A stretch of DNA of 64,000 nt from Planctomycetota bacterium (GTDB lineage: Bacteria; Planctomycetota; UBA1135; UBA2386). This document shows positions 7,927 through 16,119 of the stretch, one piece after another (the stretch's first letter is position 1; every line of letters begins with the position of its first letter). The notes beneath the pieces are model-generated. The model had not been told where the DNA came from. It worked only from the letters and a program-made list of their open reading frames with translations, and did not search any database. The stretch covers positions 80,433-144,432 of the forward strand of contig JADLFX010000045.1 in assembly GCA_020849665.1 (NCBI GenBank), read 5' to 3'. Position numbers and translations under genes: made by a program.

Positions 7927-9951
7927 ATGGTCTACCTGCACAAGGGTCGTTCGCTCTCCAGGATCGCGGTGATCGGCTCGGGCCAGATCGGCCCCGACAT
8001 CGCGCTCTACTTCGCCAAGGTCCTGGCCCCGTACGGGGTGCAGATCGTGGTGGTCGACGTGGCCGCGGAGGCGCTGGCCAAGGGCAAGGCCAAGCTGGAG
8101 AAGAAGCTGGCCAAGGGCGTGGAGTCCAAGGCGTTCACGCAGGAGCAGCAGACGCAGATGCTGGGCGCCGTGGCATGGACCACGGAGTACCCGCAGATCC
8201 GCGGCGCGGAACTGGTGGTGGAGGCCGCCACCGAGAACCAGGATCTCAAGGGCAGGATCTTCGCGCAGGTGGAGGGGCTGGTGGGCGGGGACGCGATCCT
8301 GGCCAGCAACTCCTCGCACCTGGAGCCCGAGGCGATCTTCGCCGGCGTCAAGGACCGGCGGCGCACGACGGTGATCCACTACTTCTTCCCGGCCGAGCGC
8401 AACCCGATCGTCGAGGTCGTGCCCGGCAAGGACACCGACCCGACGGTCACGGCGTGGCTGCTCTCGTTCTACGAGGCCATCGGCAAGGTGCCGATCCAGG
8501 TGCGCTCGCGCTACGGCTACGCCCTCGACCCGATCTTCGAGGGTGTGTTCCAGGCCGCGCTCCTGCTCGCCGACCAGGGTGTCGCCACGCCCAAGCAGAT
8601 CGACGCGGTGCAGACCAAGGCGCTCGGCATGACCGTGGGCTCGTTCACGGCCATGAACCTCACCGGCGGCAATCCGATCACCGCCGTGGGGCTCGACCAC
8701 TACACCAGCAAGATCGGCCCGTGGTTCCGCACGCCGGCCAGCCTGAAGGCGGCGGTGGCCGGGAAGAAGGCCTGGGAGACGCCGCAGCGCGGAGAAGCGG
8801 TCGACGTGCCGGCCGAGCTGGCGCAACGCATCACCGACGAGCTGCGCGGCGCGTACTTCGGCCTCTGCGGCGAAGTGATCGACGCGGGACTGGTGTCGAT
8901 CGCGGATTTCGACATGGCCTTGGAGCTGGCCCTCGACATGAAGCCGGCGTTCCGCTTCATGAACGAGCTGGGCACCGCCGAGGCGCTGCGCCTGGTGCAG
9001 GCGTACGCGGCGAAGCACCCCGGATTCCCCGTGGCGCGTTGCATCCAGGAGCACGGCCGCGCCAACCGCCCCTTCGAGATCCCGGTGGTGCTGCGCCGCG
9101 ACGCCGACGGCGTGGCGGTGCTCACCATCCGCCGTCCCAAGGTGCTGAACGCGCTCAACCAGGGCGTGTTCGACGAGATCCTGGCCCGCTGCAAGGCCGC
9201 GGAGGCGGATCCCGCGGTGCAGGCGATCGTGCTCACGGGGTTCGGCACCAAGGCGTTCGTGTCCGGAGCCGACGTGAACTTCCTGGCCGGCATCCGCTCG
9301 CGCGAGCAGGGCGAGGCCACCTCTCGCGCCTCGCAGCGCGTGGTCAGCGCGATCGAGGCGCTGCGCAAGCCGGTGGTGTGCGCGATGAACGGCCTCGCGT
9401 TCGGCGGCGGCAACGAGCTGGCCATGGCCTGCACGCTGCGCATCGCGCGCAAGGGCCAGAAGGTGTTCGTCGGCCAGCCCGAGCCCAACCTCGGAATCAT
9501 CCCCGGCGCCGGCGGCACGCAGCGCCTGCCGCGCCTGATCGGGCTGGAGCGCGCCGCCGGGATCCTGCGCACCGCGCGGCCGATCTCGTCGGCCCAGGCG
9601 CTCGAGTACGGCCTCATCAGCGAGGAGGTCGACGGCGACCTCGTGACGCGCGCCGTGCAGATCGCCAGGGAGCTGGCCAGCGGCAAGCGCCCGCGCCCGC
9701 AGATGCCGAAGGGCCCGCTGGCCGGCGTGCCGCCGCAGCTCCCTCCGGTGGAGCTCGGCCACCTGAGCCGCAAGGTCGACGAGATCCTGTGCCGGGCGCT
9801 GCTGGACGGGGCGCGCACCACGCTCGCCGAGGGCATCGAGATCGAGACCCGTGCGTTCGGCGAGGTGTGCGCCACGAAGGACATGCGCATCGGCGTCGAG
9901 AACTTCCTCGCGCACGGGCCGCGCGCGCCGGCGCCCTTCGTCCACGCCTGA
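7927..9951 (+). CDS. bifunctional 3-hydroxyacyl-CoA dehydrogenase / enoyl-CoA hydratase
   Basis: This 674-aa cytoplasmic enzyme should carry out two successive beta-oxidation-type steps: hydration of 2-enoyl-CoA and NAD-dependent oxidation of the 3-hydroxyacyl-CoA. The N-terminal half has the Rossmann motif GSGQIG at residues 17-22 and the catalytic His region VIHYFFPAERNP (His151). The C-terminal third is a crotonase domain with the oxyanion-hole segment GLAFGGGNELAMAC and PEPNLGIIPGAGGTQRLP. Both glutamates expected for hydratase activity are present. The order dehydrogenase-then-hydratase is the reverse of classical FadB (hydratase first) and resembles the fused crotonyl-CoA hydratase/3-hydroxybutyryl-CoA dehydrogenases known from archaea and some bacteria. 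It stands alone without a thiolase neighbour. Confidence 0.93.
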   Translation: MVYLHKGRSLSRIAVIGSGQIGPDIALYFAKVLAPYGVQIVVVDVAAEALAKGKAKLEKKLAKGVESKAFTQEQQTQMLGAVAWTTEYPQIRGAELVVEAATENQDLKGRIFAQVEGLVGGDAILASNSSHLEPEAIFAGVKDRRRTTVIHYFFPAERNPIVEVVPGKDTDPTVTAWLLSFYEAIGKVPIQVRSRYGYALDPIFEGVFQAALLLADQGVATPKQIDAVQTKALGMTVGSFTAMNLTGGNPITAVGLDHYTSKIGPWFRTPASLKAAVAGKKAWETPQRGEAVDVPAELAQRITDELRGAYFGLCGEVIDAGLVSIADFDMALELALDMKPAFRFMNELGTAEALRLVQAYAAKHPGFPVARCIQEHGRANRPFEIPVVLRRDADGVAVLTIRRPKVLNALNQGVFDEILARCKAAEADPAVQAIVLTGFGTKAFVSGADVNFLAGIRSREQGEATSRASQRVVSAIEALRKPVVCAMNGLAFGGGNELAMACTLRIARKGQKVFVGQPEPNLGIIPGAGGTQRLPRLIGLERAAGILRTARPISSAQALEYGLISEEVDGDLVTRAVQIARELASGKRPRPQMPKGPLAGVPPQLPPVELGHLSRKVDEILCRALLDGARTTLAEGIEIETRAFGEVCATKDMRIGVENFLAHGPRAPAPFVHA

Positions 9952-9978
9952 GGCGGCGCGCGGCGCACGGGCCGCGCG

Positions 9979-10641
9979 TCACAGCGACGTGAGTTCGACT
10001 TCCTGCTCGGCGACCTCGATCTCCAGCCGCGCCCGCTGCAGCGGGCCGCCCGCGCGGGTCCACTCCATGGTGTGCTCGCCGAAGAGCAACGCCTCGAAGT
10101 GGAACGCGCCGCTCGGGTCGGTGCGCGCCCGTCGCGGCCCGCTCGGACCGTCGAGCGCCAGGTCGACGTTCGCGGCCGGCCCCCCGTCGCCCAGGCGCAG
10201 GGCGCCGCGCAGCCGCGCGCCGTCGTGCAGGATCAGGTCGGGGAGCGGTACCAGACCCGGCTCGGCCGGACCCTGCTGCTCCTCCAGCACCCCGACCCGG
10301 CCCCGGTCGTCGAACGCGACCACCCGGTACTTCCCGGCCGGGACCACCACGCGGTAGCGGCCCACCGCATCGCTGCGCACGAGCTGGGCCGCGCCCGGCA
10401 CCAGGACCTCGGCCCCGGCCACCACCTCTCCCCTCGCGTCGCGCAGGTACCCCTCGGCGACCCGCTCGCCCGGCGGCAGGGGCGCCGCGACGCGTTCGCC
10501 ATGGGTGCGCTGCAGGACGGCGGTGCGCGTGACGAACTCGTGCGGGGGCGGGGTGTCGACCCAGCCCGCGCGCCAGGCGAGGAACACGGGACCTCCCACG
10601 ATCACGAGGAAGAGCAGGATCCAGTGGGAGGGCCGCTGCAT
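9979..10641 (-). CDS. membrane-anchored protein with carboxypeptidase-regulatory-like repeats
   Basis: This 220-aa protein has an N-terminal membrane anchor (WILLFLVIVGGPVFLAW, residues 7-23) and an extracytoplasmic part made of two beta-sandwich repeats. The first contains VAEGYLRDARGEVVAGAEVLV followed by SDAVGRYRVVVPAGKYRVV; the second contains LRGALRLGDGGPAANVDLAL and TDPSGAFHFEALLFGEH. These are typical of carboxypeptidase regulatory-like (transthyretin-related) domains, which are structural or binding modules. No enzyme domain is attached. It lies divergent from the glycosyltransferase gene, and its ATG shares the palindromic tetranucleotide CATG with a possible ATG on the other strand. 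Confidence 0.7.
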   Translation of the reverse strand: MQRPSHWILLFLVIVGGPVFLAWRAGWVDTPPPHEFVTRTAVLQRTHGERVAAPLPPGERVAEGYLRDARGEVVAGAEVLVPGAAQLVRSDAVGRYRVVVPAGKYRVVAFDDRGRVGVLEEQQGPAEPGLVPLPDLILHDGARLRGALRLGDGGPAANVDLALDGPSGPRRARTDPSGAFHFEALLFGEHTMEWTRAGGPLQRARLEIEVAEQEVELTSL

Positions 10642-10711
10642 GGGCGCTAAACGTATCCGCCCTCACACCCCTCGCAAGGCGCACGGCCTTCCAGGTCGAC
10701 AGAAGGAAGAC

Positions 10712-11464
10712 TTGGTCCAACGTCGCGGATCCCTGACCGTGGTCGTCCCCCTCTACCAGGAGGAGGCAGCGGTCCCCGGTCTGTCCACGGGGCTCCGGGA
10801 GTTCCTCCGCACGGAGTCGGTGCAGCGCGACGTCGACTTCGTCCTCGTCGACGACGGCTCCACCGACCGCACGCTCGCCCTCCTGCACCAGCACTTCGCC
10901 GACCTGCCGGCGCGGATCGTCGCCCACGAGCGCAATCGCGGGCTGACCGAGGCCCTGCTCACGGGCTCGCGGGCGGCGCGCGGCAGCATGGTCGGCTGGC
11001 TCGACAGCGACCTGACCTACGAGCCCGACGTGCTGCGTCGCCTGGCGCTGCTCATCGACGCCGGGGCGGACGTCGCGCTCTCCTCGTGCTACCACCCCGA
11101 GGGCGGCGTGGAGGGCGTGGCCCGCTGGCGGCTGATGCTCTCGCGCTTCGCCTCGCGCTTCTACCGGCGCACCACGGGCTGCCCCGTGCACACGTTCACC
11201 AGCATGGTGCGCGTCTACCGGCGCGAGGTGCTGGAGCGGTGCGTGCCGATCGAGGGCGGGTTCCACGGCATCGCCGAGGTGCTCTTGCAGGCGATCGTGA
11301 GCCGGTACCAGATCGCCGAGGCTCCGGCCGTCCTGCACCGCCGCCTCGTCGGCGAGAGCAAGATGAAGGTGCTGCGCACCGGCATCGGGCACCTGCGTCT
11401 GATGTGGCGCTACGGCCGTCTCGCCCGCTACATGACGGCGGGCATGCGCCGCGCCGCGGTCTGA
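10712..11464 (+). CDS. GT2 family glycosyltransferase (dolichol-phosphate mannosyltransferase-like)
   Basis: This protein (250 aa from the chosen start) has the GT-A fold nucleotide-binding motifs LTVVVPLYQEE and VLVDDGSTDRT. The metal-binding DxD is in WLDSDLTYEPD, with CPVHTFTSMVRVYRRE and an SKMKVLRTG-like tail as in polyprenol-phosphate glycosyltransferases. No C-terminal membrane helices are present, so it is probably a peripheral enzyme transferring a sugar from a nucleotide donor to a lipid carrier. The TTG at 10712 is preferred because AGAAGGA lies 4 nt upstream and the coding signature begins there. An in-frame ATG at 10640 would add 24 basic residues and overlap the divergent gene's start codon. 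Confidence 0.85.
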   Translation: MVQRRGSLTVVVPLYQEEAAVPGLSTGLREFLRTESVQRDVDFVLVDDGSTDRTLALLHQHFADLPARIVAHERNRGLTEALLTGSRAARGSMVGWLDSDLTYEPDVLRRLALLIDAGADVALSSCYHPEGGVEGVARWRLMLSRFASRFYRRTTGCPVHTFTSMVRVYRREVLERCVPIEGGFHGIAEVLLQAIVSRYQIAEAPAVLHRRLVGESKMKVLRTGIGHLRLMWRYGRLARYMTAGMRRAAV

Positions 11465-11689
11465 CCGGGGCGTCCGACGGCGGCCCTGTGCCGGCCGCAG
11501 CCAGGGCCCGCGCCGCAGGAAGGCCCACCGCGCAGGCCGCGCCGGCGAACCGAGAGCCGATCGCGCGGCTCCGACCGAGTGCCACGGGCGGCAGCGCTGC
11601 GCGCGGGCCGTCCTGCGCCGGCCGCCCAGGCACATCCCGTCCGCCATCGACGGCACGGCGCGGGTCCGTAGCCGGCCCGCCCGGCAGGC

Positions 11690-11695
11690 TATCCT
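11690..11695 (+). promoter_or_regulatory. -10-like TATCCT close to the sigma factor start
   Basis: TATCCT ends 11 nt before the ATG at 11707; the spacer TGCGCGCCACC has no Shine-Dalgarno. A transcript from it would have a leader of only about 5 nt. Confidence 0.4.
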
Positions 11696-11706
11696 TGCGC
11701 GCCACC

Positions 11707-12474
11707 ATGGCCGGTGGCGACACCGAGATCGGCGGCCGCGATGACCGCTTTCCCAGCACGCGCATGTCGGCGGTGCGCGAGGCGGCCAGCGGCGACGAGG
11801 CCTGCCGCCAGCGGGCCATCGGCACCCTGATCGCCGCGTACTGGAAGCCCGCCTACAAGTACGTGCGCCTGCGCTGGAAGGCCGACAACGAGCAGGCCAA
11901 GGACCTGGTGCAGGGCTTCTTCGCCGGTGCGCTGGGCCGCGCCACGTTCGCACGCTACGACGCAGGCAAGGGCAGCTTCCGCACGTTCCTGCGCCACTGC
12001 CTCGACGACCACGTGCGCGACCAGCGCGACGCGCAGCGGGCCGGGAAGCGCGGCGGCGGGGCCGCGGTGCTGTCCCTCGACTTCGCGGGCGCGGAGGCGG
12101 AGCTGGCGCACCTCGAGCCCCGCGACCGCGAGGACCTCGACGCCTGCTTCCAGCGCGAGTGGGTGCGGCAGGTGTTCGCGCTCGCCGTGGACGCGCTGCG
12201 GGACCTGTGCGCGGCGCAGGGCAAGCAGGGGCACTTCGAGCTCTTCCGCCGCTACGACCTGGAACCCGACCCCGGTGCCCCGCCCAGCTACGCCGCGCTC
12301 GCCGCGGCCGCGGGCCTGCCGGTCACCCAGGTGACCAACCACCTGGCCTGGGCCCGGCGCGAGTTCCGGCGTCTGGTCCTCGACCGGCTGCGCGAGCTGA
12401 CGGGCAGCGAAGCCGAGTTCCGCGAGGAGGCTCGTGCCCTCCTCGGGATCACGTTCGAGGAGCCGCGGCCGTGA
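11707..12474 (+). CDS. ECF-type RNA polymerase sigma factor of the kinase-linked kind
   Basis: This 255-aa protein begins with a sigma region 2-like helix set (AIGTLIAAYWKPAYKYVRLRW, then EQAKDLVQGFFAGALGR and GSFRTFLRHCLDDHVRDQ). Near the C-terminus it has a helix-turn-helix (SYAALAAAAGLPVTQVTNHLAWARREFRRLV) consistent with region 4. The spacing between the two is longer than in simple ECF factors. Its stop codon overlaps the GTG start of a Ser/Thr kinase gene by 4 nt. ECF sigma factors encoded beside Ser/Thr kinases are characteristic of Planctomycetota, where the kinase is thought to control the sigma factor by phosphorylation. That mechanism is inferred here. Confidence 0.85.
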   Translation: MAGGDTEIGGRDDRFPSTRMSAVREAASGDEACRQRAIGTLIAAYWKPAYKYVRLRWKADNEQAKDLVQGFFAGALGRATFARYDAGKGSFRTFLRHCLDDHVRDQRDAQRAGKRGGGAAVLSLDFAGAEAELAHLEPRDREDLDACFQREWVRQVFALAVDALRDLCAAQGKQGHFELFRRYDLEPDPGAPPSYAALAAAAGLPVTQVTNHLAWARREFRRLVLDRLRELTGSEAEFREEARALLGITFEEPRP

Positions 12475-13394
12475 GCGGTGCATGGCTCTCGGACGCCGCC
12501 ATCGCCCGGCTGCGCCTCGCCGCCGAGCTGCCGGAGCTGGGCTCGAGCCGCTACGAAGTGCGCGCCCTGCTGGGCCGGGGCGGGATGGGCAGCGTCTATC
12601 TCGCGCACGACACCGGGCTGGGCCGCGATGTCGCGATCAAGGTGCTGCACGATCCGGCGCCCGGCTCGGCGCTGCTGGCGCGCCTGCAGCGCGAGGCGCG
12701 CCTCCTGGCCCGCCTCGAGCACCCTGGCATCGTGCCGATCCACGACCTGCTGCACCTGCCCGACGGCCGCGTCGCGTACGTCATGCAGCACGTGCAGGGC
12801 GCGCGTCTCGACCAGCACCTCGCCGGTGAACGCGGCCTGGAGGCGCGCCTGCGCGTGTTCCTGAAGCTGTGCGAGTCGGTGGCGTTCGCGCACGACCGTG
12901 GCGTGGTGCATCGCGACCTCAAGCCGGAGAACGTGATGCTGGGTCGATTCGGCGAGGTGCTGGTCCTCGACTTCGGCGTCGCGCACGCGGCCGGCGAGCC
13001 ACTCGAGCGGGCCGGCACCGTGGTGGGTACCCAACGCTACATGGCCCCCGAGCAGGCGCGCGGGGAGGTCGAGCGGATCGACGCGCGCAGCGACGTGCAC
13101 GCGCTGGGCCGCATCCTGGCCGGGATGCTCGCCGGCGCCGAGCCGCCCGCGAACCGGCCGCTGCGCGCGATCGCCGCCAAGGCCAGCGCCGACGATCCGG
13201 CCGCCCGCTACCCCAGCGCCGCAGCGCTGCGCTCCGATCTGGAGGCGTTCCTGTCGGGCCGGCCCGTGAGCGCCCTGCCCGAGACGCCCCTGGATCGCCT
13301 GGCCCGGCTCTACCGCCGCCACCGGGTGGCCGTGTGGCTGGTCGCCGCCTATCTGGCCATGCGGGGCGCGGTGCTGCTGACCACGGGCCGCTGA
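12471..13394 (+). CDS. Hanks-type Ser/Thr protein kinase with C-terminal membrane helix
   Basis: This 307-aa kinase has all core motifs: P-loop GRGGMGSVY (residues 35-43), ATP-anchoring Lys57 in AIKVL, catalytic loop HRDLKPEN (His147-Asp149) and DFG (Asp167), followed by GTQRYMAPEQ. The C-terminal tail has a basic stretch (LYRRHR) and one hydrophobic helix (VAVWLVAAYLAMRGAVLL, about 286-303), so the catalytic domain faces the cytoplasm with only a few residues outside. There is no extracellular sensor domain. The GTG start overlaps the sigma factor stop codon (GTGA), which supports a regulatory pair. Confidence 0.95.
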   Translation: MSGAWLSDAAIARLRLAAELPELGSSRYEVRALLGRGGMGSVYLAHDTGLGRDVAIKVLHDPAPGSALLARLQREARLLARLEHPGIVPIHDLLHLPDGRVAYVMQHVQGARLDQHLAGERGLEARLRVFLKLCESVAFAHDRGVVHRDLKPENVMLGRFGEVLVLDFGVAHAAGEPLERAGTVVGTQRYMAPEQARGEVERIDARSDVHALGRILAGMLAGAEPPANRPLRAIAAKASADDPAARYPSAAALRSDLEAFLSGRPVSALPETPLDRLARLYRRHRVAVWLVAAYLAMRGAVLLTTGR

Positions 13395-13520
13395 GATTCG
13401 CTGCCCGGGGGCGGTTCGGTCCGACAGGTCGCGGACCCGATGGTCCACAGAACCGTCCCCGTGCGAGGATTCCGGGTCGGGCCGCTCAAAGGAATCGCGC
13501 CTTCCCCCGGAGATAACCTC

Positions 13521-13907
13521 GTGAACAAGCCCATGATCGGACTCGTCCTCGGCGCCGCGCTCGGCGCACTCGATGGCCTCAGCGCGCTCCTGCACGCCGG
13601 TGCCGACCCCTCGCTGCGGGAGCAGATCGGCACCATCGTGATGGGATCGACCTTCAAGGGCGTGCTGGCCGGCGTCGCCACGGGGTTCTTCGCCCGCAAG
13701 TGCCGGTCCCTCGCCATCGGCATCCTGTTCGGCTTCGCGGTGGCGTTCGCGCTGGCCTTCCTGGTCGCGTACCTCCAGGACGTGCAGGAGGGCAAGAAGT
13801 ACTACCTGGAGATCATCCTCCCGGGCAGCATCGTCGGCGCGATCGTCGGCTTTGCCACCCAGCGCTACGGCACCGCACCCGCGGCGCCGGCCGGCGCACG
13901 TTCGTGA
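13521..13907 (+). CDS. small hydrophobic membrane protein
   Basis: This 128-aa protein is unrecognised. It has a GTG start at 13521 with GGAG 8 nt upstream. Three or four hydrophobic segments rich in Gly and Ala are visible (MIGLVLGAALGALDGLSALL, FKGVLAGVATGFFA, LAIGILFGFAVAFALAFLVA, IILPGSIVGAIVGFA). Glycine-zipper-like spacing suggests close helix packing. It is followed 34 nt later by the VOC protein gene on the same strand, but no functional link is evident. Confidence 0.7.
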   Translation: MNKPMIGLVLGAALGALDGLSALLHAGADPSLREQIGTIVMGSTFKGVLAGVATGFFARKCRSLAIGILFGFAVAFALAFLVAYLQDVQEGKKYYLEIILPGSIVGAIVGFATQRYGTAPAAPAGARS

Positions 13908-13941
13908 CCCCTCCCAACCCAACCTCGCAAGGAGACTCGCC

Positions 13942-14409
13942 GTGACCAAGCCGATTCCCGATGGCTACAACTCGATCACCGTCCACCTCGTCGTCGACGG
14001 CGCCGCCAAGGCGATCGAGTACTACAAGAAGGCGCTCGGCGCCGAGGAGCTGTTCCGCATGCCCGCCCCGGACGGCCGCCTGATGCACGCCGAGCTGCGC
14101 ATCGGCAACTCCGCGGTGATGCTCGCGGACGACTTCCCCGAGTGGACCGGCGGCAAGGCGCGCACGCCCAAGGCGCTCGGCGGTTCGCCGGTGGTCCTGC
14201 ACTGCTACGTGCAGGACTGCGACGCGGCGATCGAGCGCGCCCGCAAGGCAGGCGGCACCGTCACCATGCCGCCGCAGGACATGTTCTGGGGCGACCGCTA
14301 CGGGAAGGTGCAGGATCCCTTCGGCCACGAGTGGTCGTTCGCCACCCACAAGAAGGACCTGACGCCCGAGCAGATGATGGCGGCCGCCAAACAGGCCATG
14401 GGCGGCTGA
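13942..14409 (+). CDS. VOC (glyoxalase/PhnB-like) family protein
   Basis: This 155-aa protein has the two beta-alpha-beta-beta-beta modules of the vicinal oxygen chelate fold: SITVHLVVDGAAKAIEYYKK at the start of the first module, and VVLHCYVQDCDAAIERARKAGG then DRYGKVQDPFGHEWSFATH in the second. PhnB/YdcA-type VOC proteins in this group often lack a proven reaction. The C-terminus adds a short helix (TPEQMMAAAKQAMG) seen in related proteins. The GTG start at 13942 follows a good ribosome site (AAGGAG 7 nt upstream). Its end is followed within 10 nt by a large inverted repeat. Confidence 0.88.
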   Translation: MTKPIPDGYNSITVHLVVDGAAKAIEYYKKALGAEELFRMPAPDGRLMHAELRIGNSAVMLADDFPEWTGGKARTPKALGGSPVVLHCYVQDCDAAIERARKAGGTVTMPPQDMFWGDRYGKVQDPFGHEWSFATHKKDLTPEQMMAAAKQAMGG

Positions 14410-14417
14410 ACCGGAAG

Positions 14418-14499
14418 CCCGAAACGACTCTGAGCAATCTCGACGGTCGCGTTACGGATGGGTAACACGACCGTCGAGATTGCTCAGAGTCGTTTCGGG
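14418..14499. repeat. 38-bp-arm inverted repeat between convergent genes (dispersed element, full copy)
   Basis: The left arm 14418-14455 and right arm 14462-14499 are reverse complements at 37 of 38 positions, with a 6-nt loop (GGATGG). The single difference is a C/T change that keeps a G-U pair in RNA. The right arm ends 1 nt before the stop codon of the minus-strand gene; the left arm begins 8 nt after the plus-strand stop. A partial second copy is at 54203-54245 in the same kind of position. It could act as a bidirectional terminator, but the shared sequence suggests a dispersed repeat family. Confidence 0.9.
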
Positions 14500-14500
14500 G

Positions 14501-15499
14501 TTACCGCAGCAGGCGGGGCGGAGCGATGTCGAGGATGGTCTTGAGGCCGGGCGGCGCCGCGACGACCTGGGGAATGGTGTTCACCAGGATGGCGGCCGTG
14601 GCCTGATCGCCCGGCACGCCGCCCTCGAAGACCAGCTTCAGGCTGGGCTCGCCCGCGAGGTGCACCTCGTCGCGCGGATCGGGGGCGCCGACGTACATGC
14701 TGAGGTCGAGCTCCACCACGGTCTCGCCGCGGCGCTTGCCCAGGCCGATGTTGCGGATGCCGGCCACCTGCCCCTTGGCGACGGTCAGGAACCGGGTCTT
14801 GCGCTCCTCCCTCGCCAGCACGGGCTCGACGGTGTGCGAGATGCCGTCGAGATCCAGGGCCAGGGCGCGGCCGATCATCGCCACGGACTCGCGGATGCCG
14901 ATGTGGCCGAAGCGCCCGGTGGCCAGCTCGGCCTCGAACTGGGCCACGGTGAGTCCGGCGCCGACCTTCTTCTGCAGCGGCAGGCGGCGGGTGCCGGCGT
15001 CGACCACGCGCACGCAGCGCACCGAGCGCACGTCGAAGCACACCGCCGACGCGACGATCGGAACGAAATCCATCACGAAGCCCGGGTTCACGCCGGTGCC
15101 CACGGCGGTGGCACCGCCGTTCTCGGCGGCCTGCGCGACACGCTTCGCGAGGTCGGCATGCTGCAGGTCGGGGAGCAGCAACTCCTCCGAAGACGACACC
15201 ACGTCGACGCCCGCACCCAGGATCTGCACGAGCTGGTCGGTGATGTTGGGCAGGAACGAGGACGTGCAGTGGATCGCGACGTCGGGCCGGGTGGCGGCGA
15301 ACACCGCCGCGGCATCCCCGCTCACGACCACGCCCGTCTTGCGCCCGAGCCCGAGGAGCTCGCCCAGGTCCTTGCCCTGCTTGGCGGGATCGATGTCGAC
15401 GGCGCCGACGACCTGGAGGTTCTTGCGGGTGAGGGCCAGCTTGCACGCGGCCTGGCCGATGGGCCCGAGGCCGTACTGGACGACACGGATGGGATTCAT
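14501..15499 (-). CDS. 2,4-diaminopentanoate dehydrogenase / dihydrodipicolinate reductase-like oxidoreductase
   Basis: This 332-aa NAD(P)-dependent enzyme starts with a Rossmann motif (VVQYGLGPIGQAACKLAL). It continues with VVGAVDIDPAKQGKDLGELLG and HCTSSFLPNITDQLVQIL, the pattern of the diaminopentanoate dehydrogenase family (DapB-like fold). In the family's known pathway the enzyme oxidatively deaminates 2,4-diaminopentanoate during ornithine breakdown. No aminomutase genes are nearby, so the substrate here is uncertain. Its ATG overlaps the pdxT stop by 4 nt, making it the last gene of the pdxR-pdxS-pdxT operon. The association with PLP synthesis is unusual. Confidence 0.8.
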   Translation of the reverse strand: MNPIRVVQYGLGPIGQAACKLALTRKNLQVVGAVDIDPAKQGKDLGELLGLGRKTGVVVSGDAAAVFAATRPDVAIHCTSSFLPNITDQLVQILGAGVDVVSSSEELLLPDLQHADLAKRVAQAAENGGATAVGTGVNPGFVMDFVPIVASAVCFDVRSVRCVRVVDAGTRRLPLQKKVGAGLTVAQFEAELATGRFGHIGIRESVAMIGRALALDLDGISHTVEPVLAREERKTRFLTVAKGQVAGIRNIGLGKRRGETVVELDLSMYVGAPDPRDEVHLAGEPSLKLVFEGGVPGDQATAAILVNTIPQVVAAPPGLKTILDIAPPRLLR

Positions 15500-16119
15500 G
15501 GGTTGCGTGGGGACATGGAGGACGCCGGCACACGGGCACGCACCAGCTCCACGAAGAGCGCGGTGACCGGGTGGTCCGGCTGGAGTTCGGGATGGAAGCA
15601 CGCCGCGAGCACCGGTCCCTCGCGGACCAGGACCGGATCGGACTCGCGCCAGGCGAGGACCTCGACCGAGGGTCCGACCCTCGTGATGCGCGGCGCGCGG
15701 ATGAACACGCCCTCGGCGGGACCGGGCAGCGCCGCGCTGCGCAGCGTGAACGTGCCCGAGGCGACCTGCCGGCCATAGCCGTTGCGGTCGACGCTGACGT
15801 CGAGGACGCCGAGGCTCTCCTGGCGCGGGCGGTTCACCTCGCGCGCGAGGAGGATGAGGCCGGCGCACGTGGCGAGCACGGGCCGGCCGGAGCCCAGCCA
15901 CGCGGCCACGGGCTCCCACAGGCCCTCGCTGCGCAGCAGGCGGAGCATCGTCGTGCTCTCGCCACCCGGCAGCACCAGGGCCGCGAGGCCGCGCATCTGC
16001 TCGGGGCGGCGCACCTGCACGGTGGCCACGCCGAAGCGCGCCAACGCCGCCTCGTGCTCGGCGAAGTCGCCCTGCAGGGCGAGCACGCCGACCCTGGGTT
16101 CACCAGCCGCGCTGGGCAA
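15496..16119 (-). CDS. pdxT: pyridoxal 5'-phosphate synthase glutaminase subunit
   Basis: This 207-aa class I glutaminase supplies ammonia to PdxS in the ribose-5-phosphate-dependent PLP pathway. The nucleophile Cys85 is in VLATCAGLI, the oxyanion region GGEST is at 53-57, and His176/Glu178 in FHPEL complete the triad. The start is a TTG at 16119, which has GGAGGAG 4 nt upstream and begins just before the conserved strand [12 protein letters not shown]; no ATG or GTG fits. The gene start overlaps the pdxS end by 20 nt and its stop overlaps the next gene by 4 nt. Confidence 0.95.
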   Translation of the reverse strand: MPSAAGEPRVGVLALQGDFAEHEAALARFGVATVQVRRPEQMRGLAALVLPGGESTTMLRLLRSEGLWEPVAAWLGSGRPVLATCAGLILLAREVNRPRQESLGVLDVSVDRNGYGRQVASGTFTLRSAALPGPAEGVFIRAPRITRVGPSVEVLAWRESDPVLVREGPVLAACFHPELQPDHPVTALFVELVRARVPASSMSPRNP

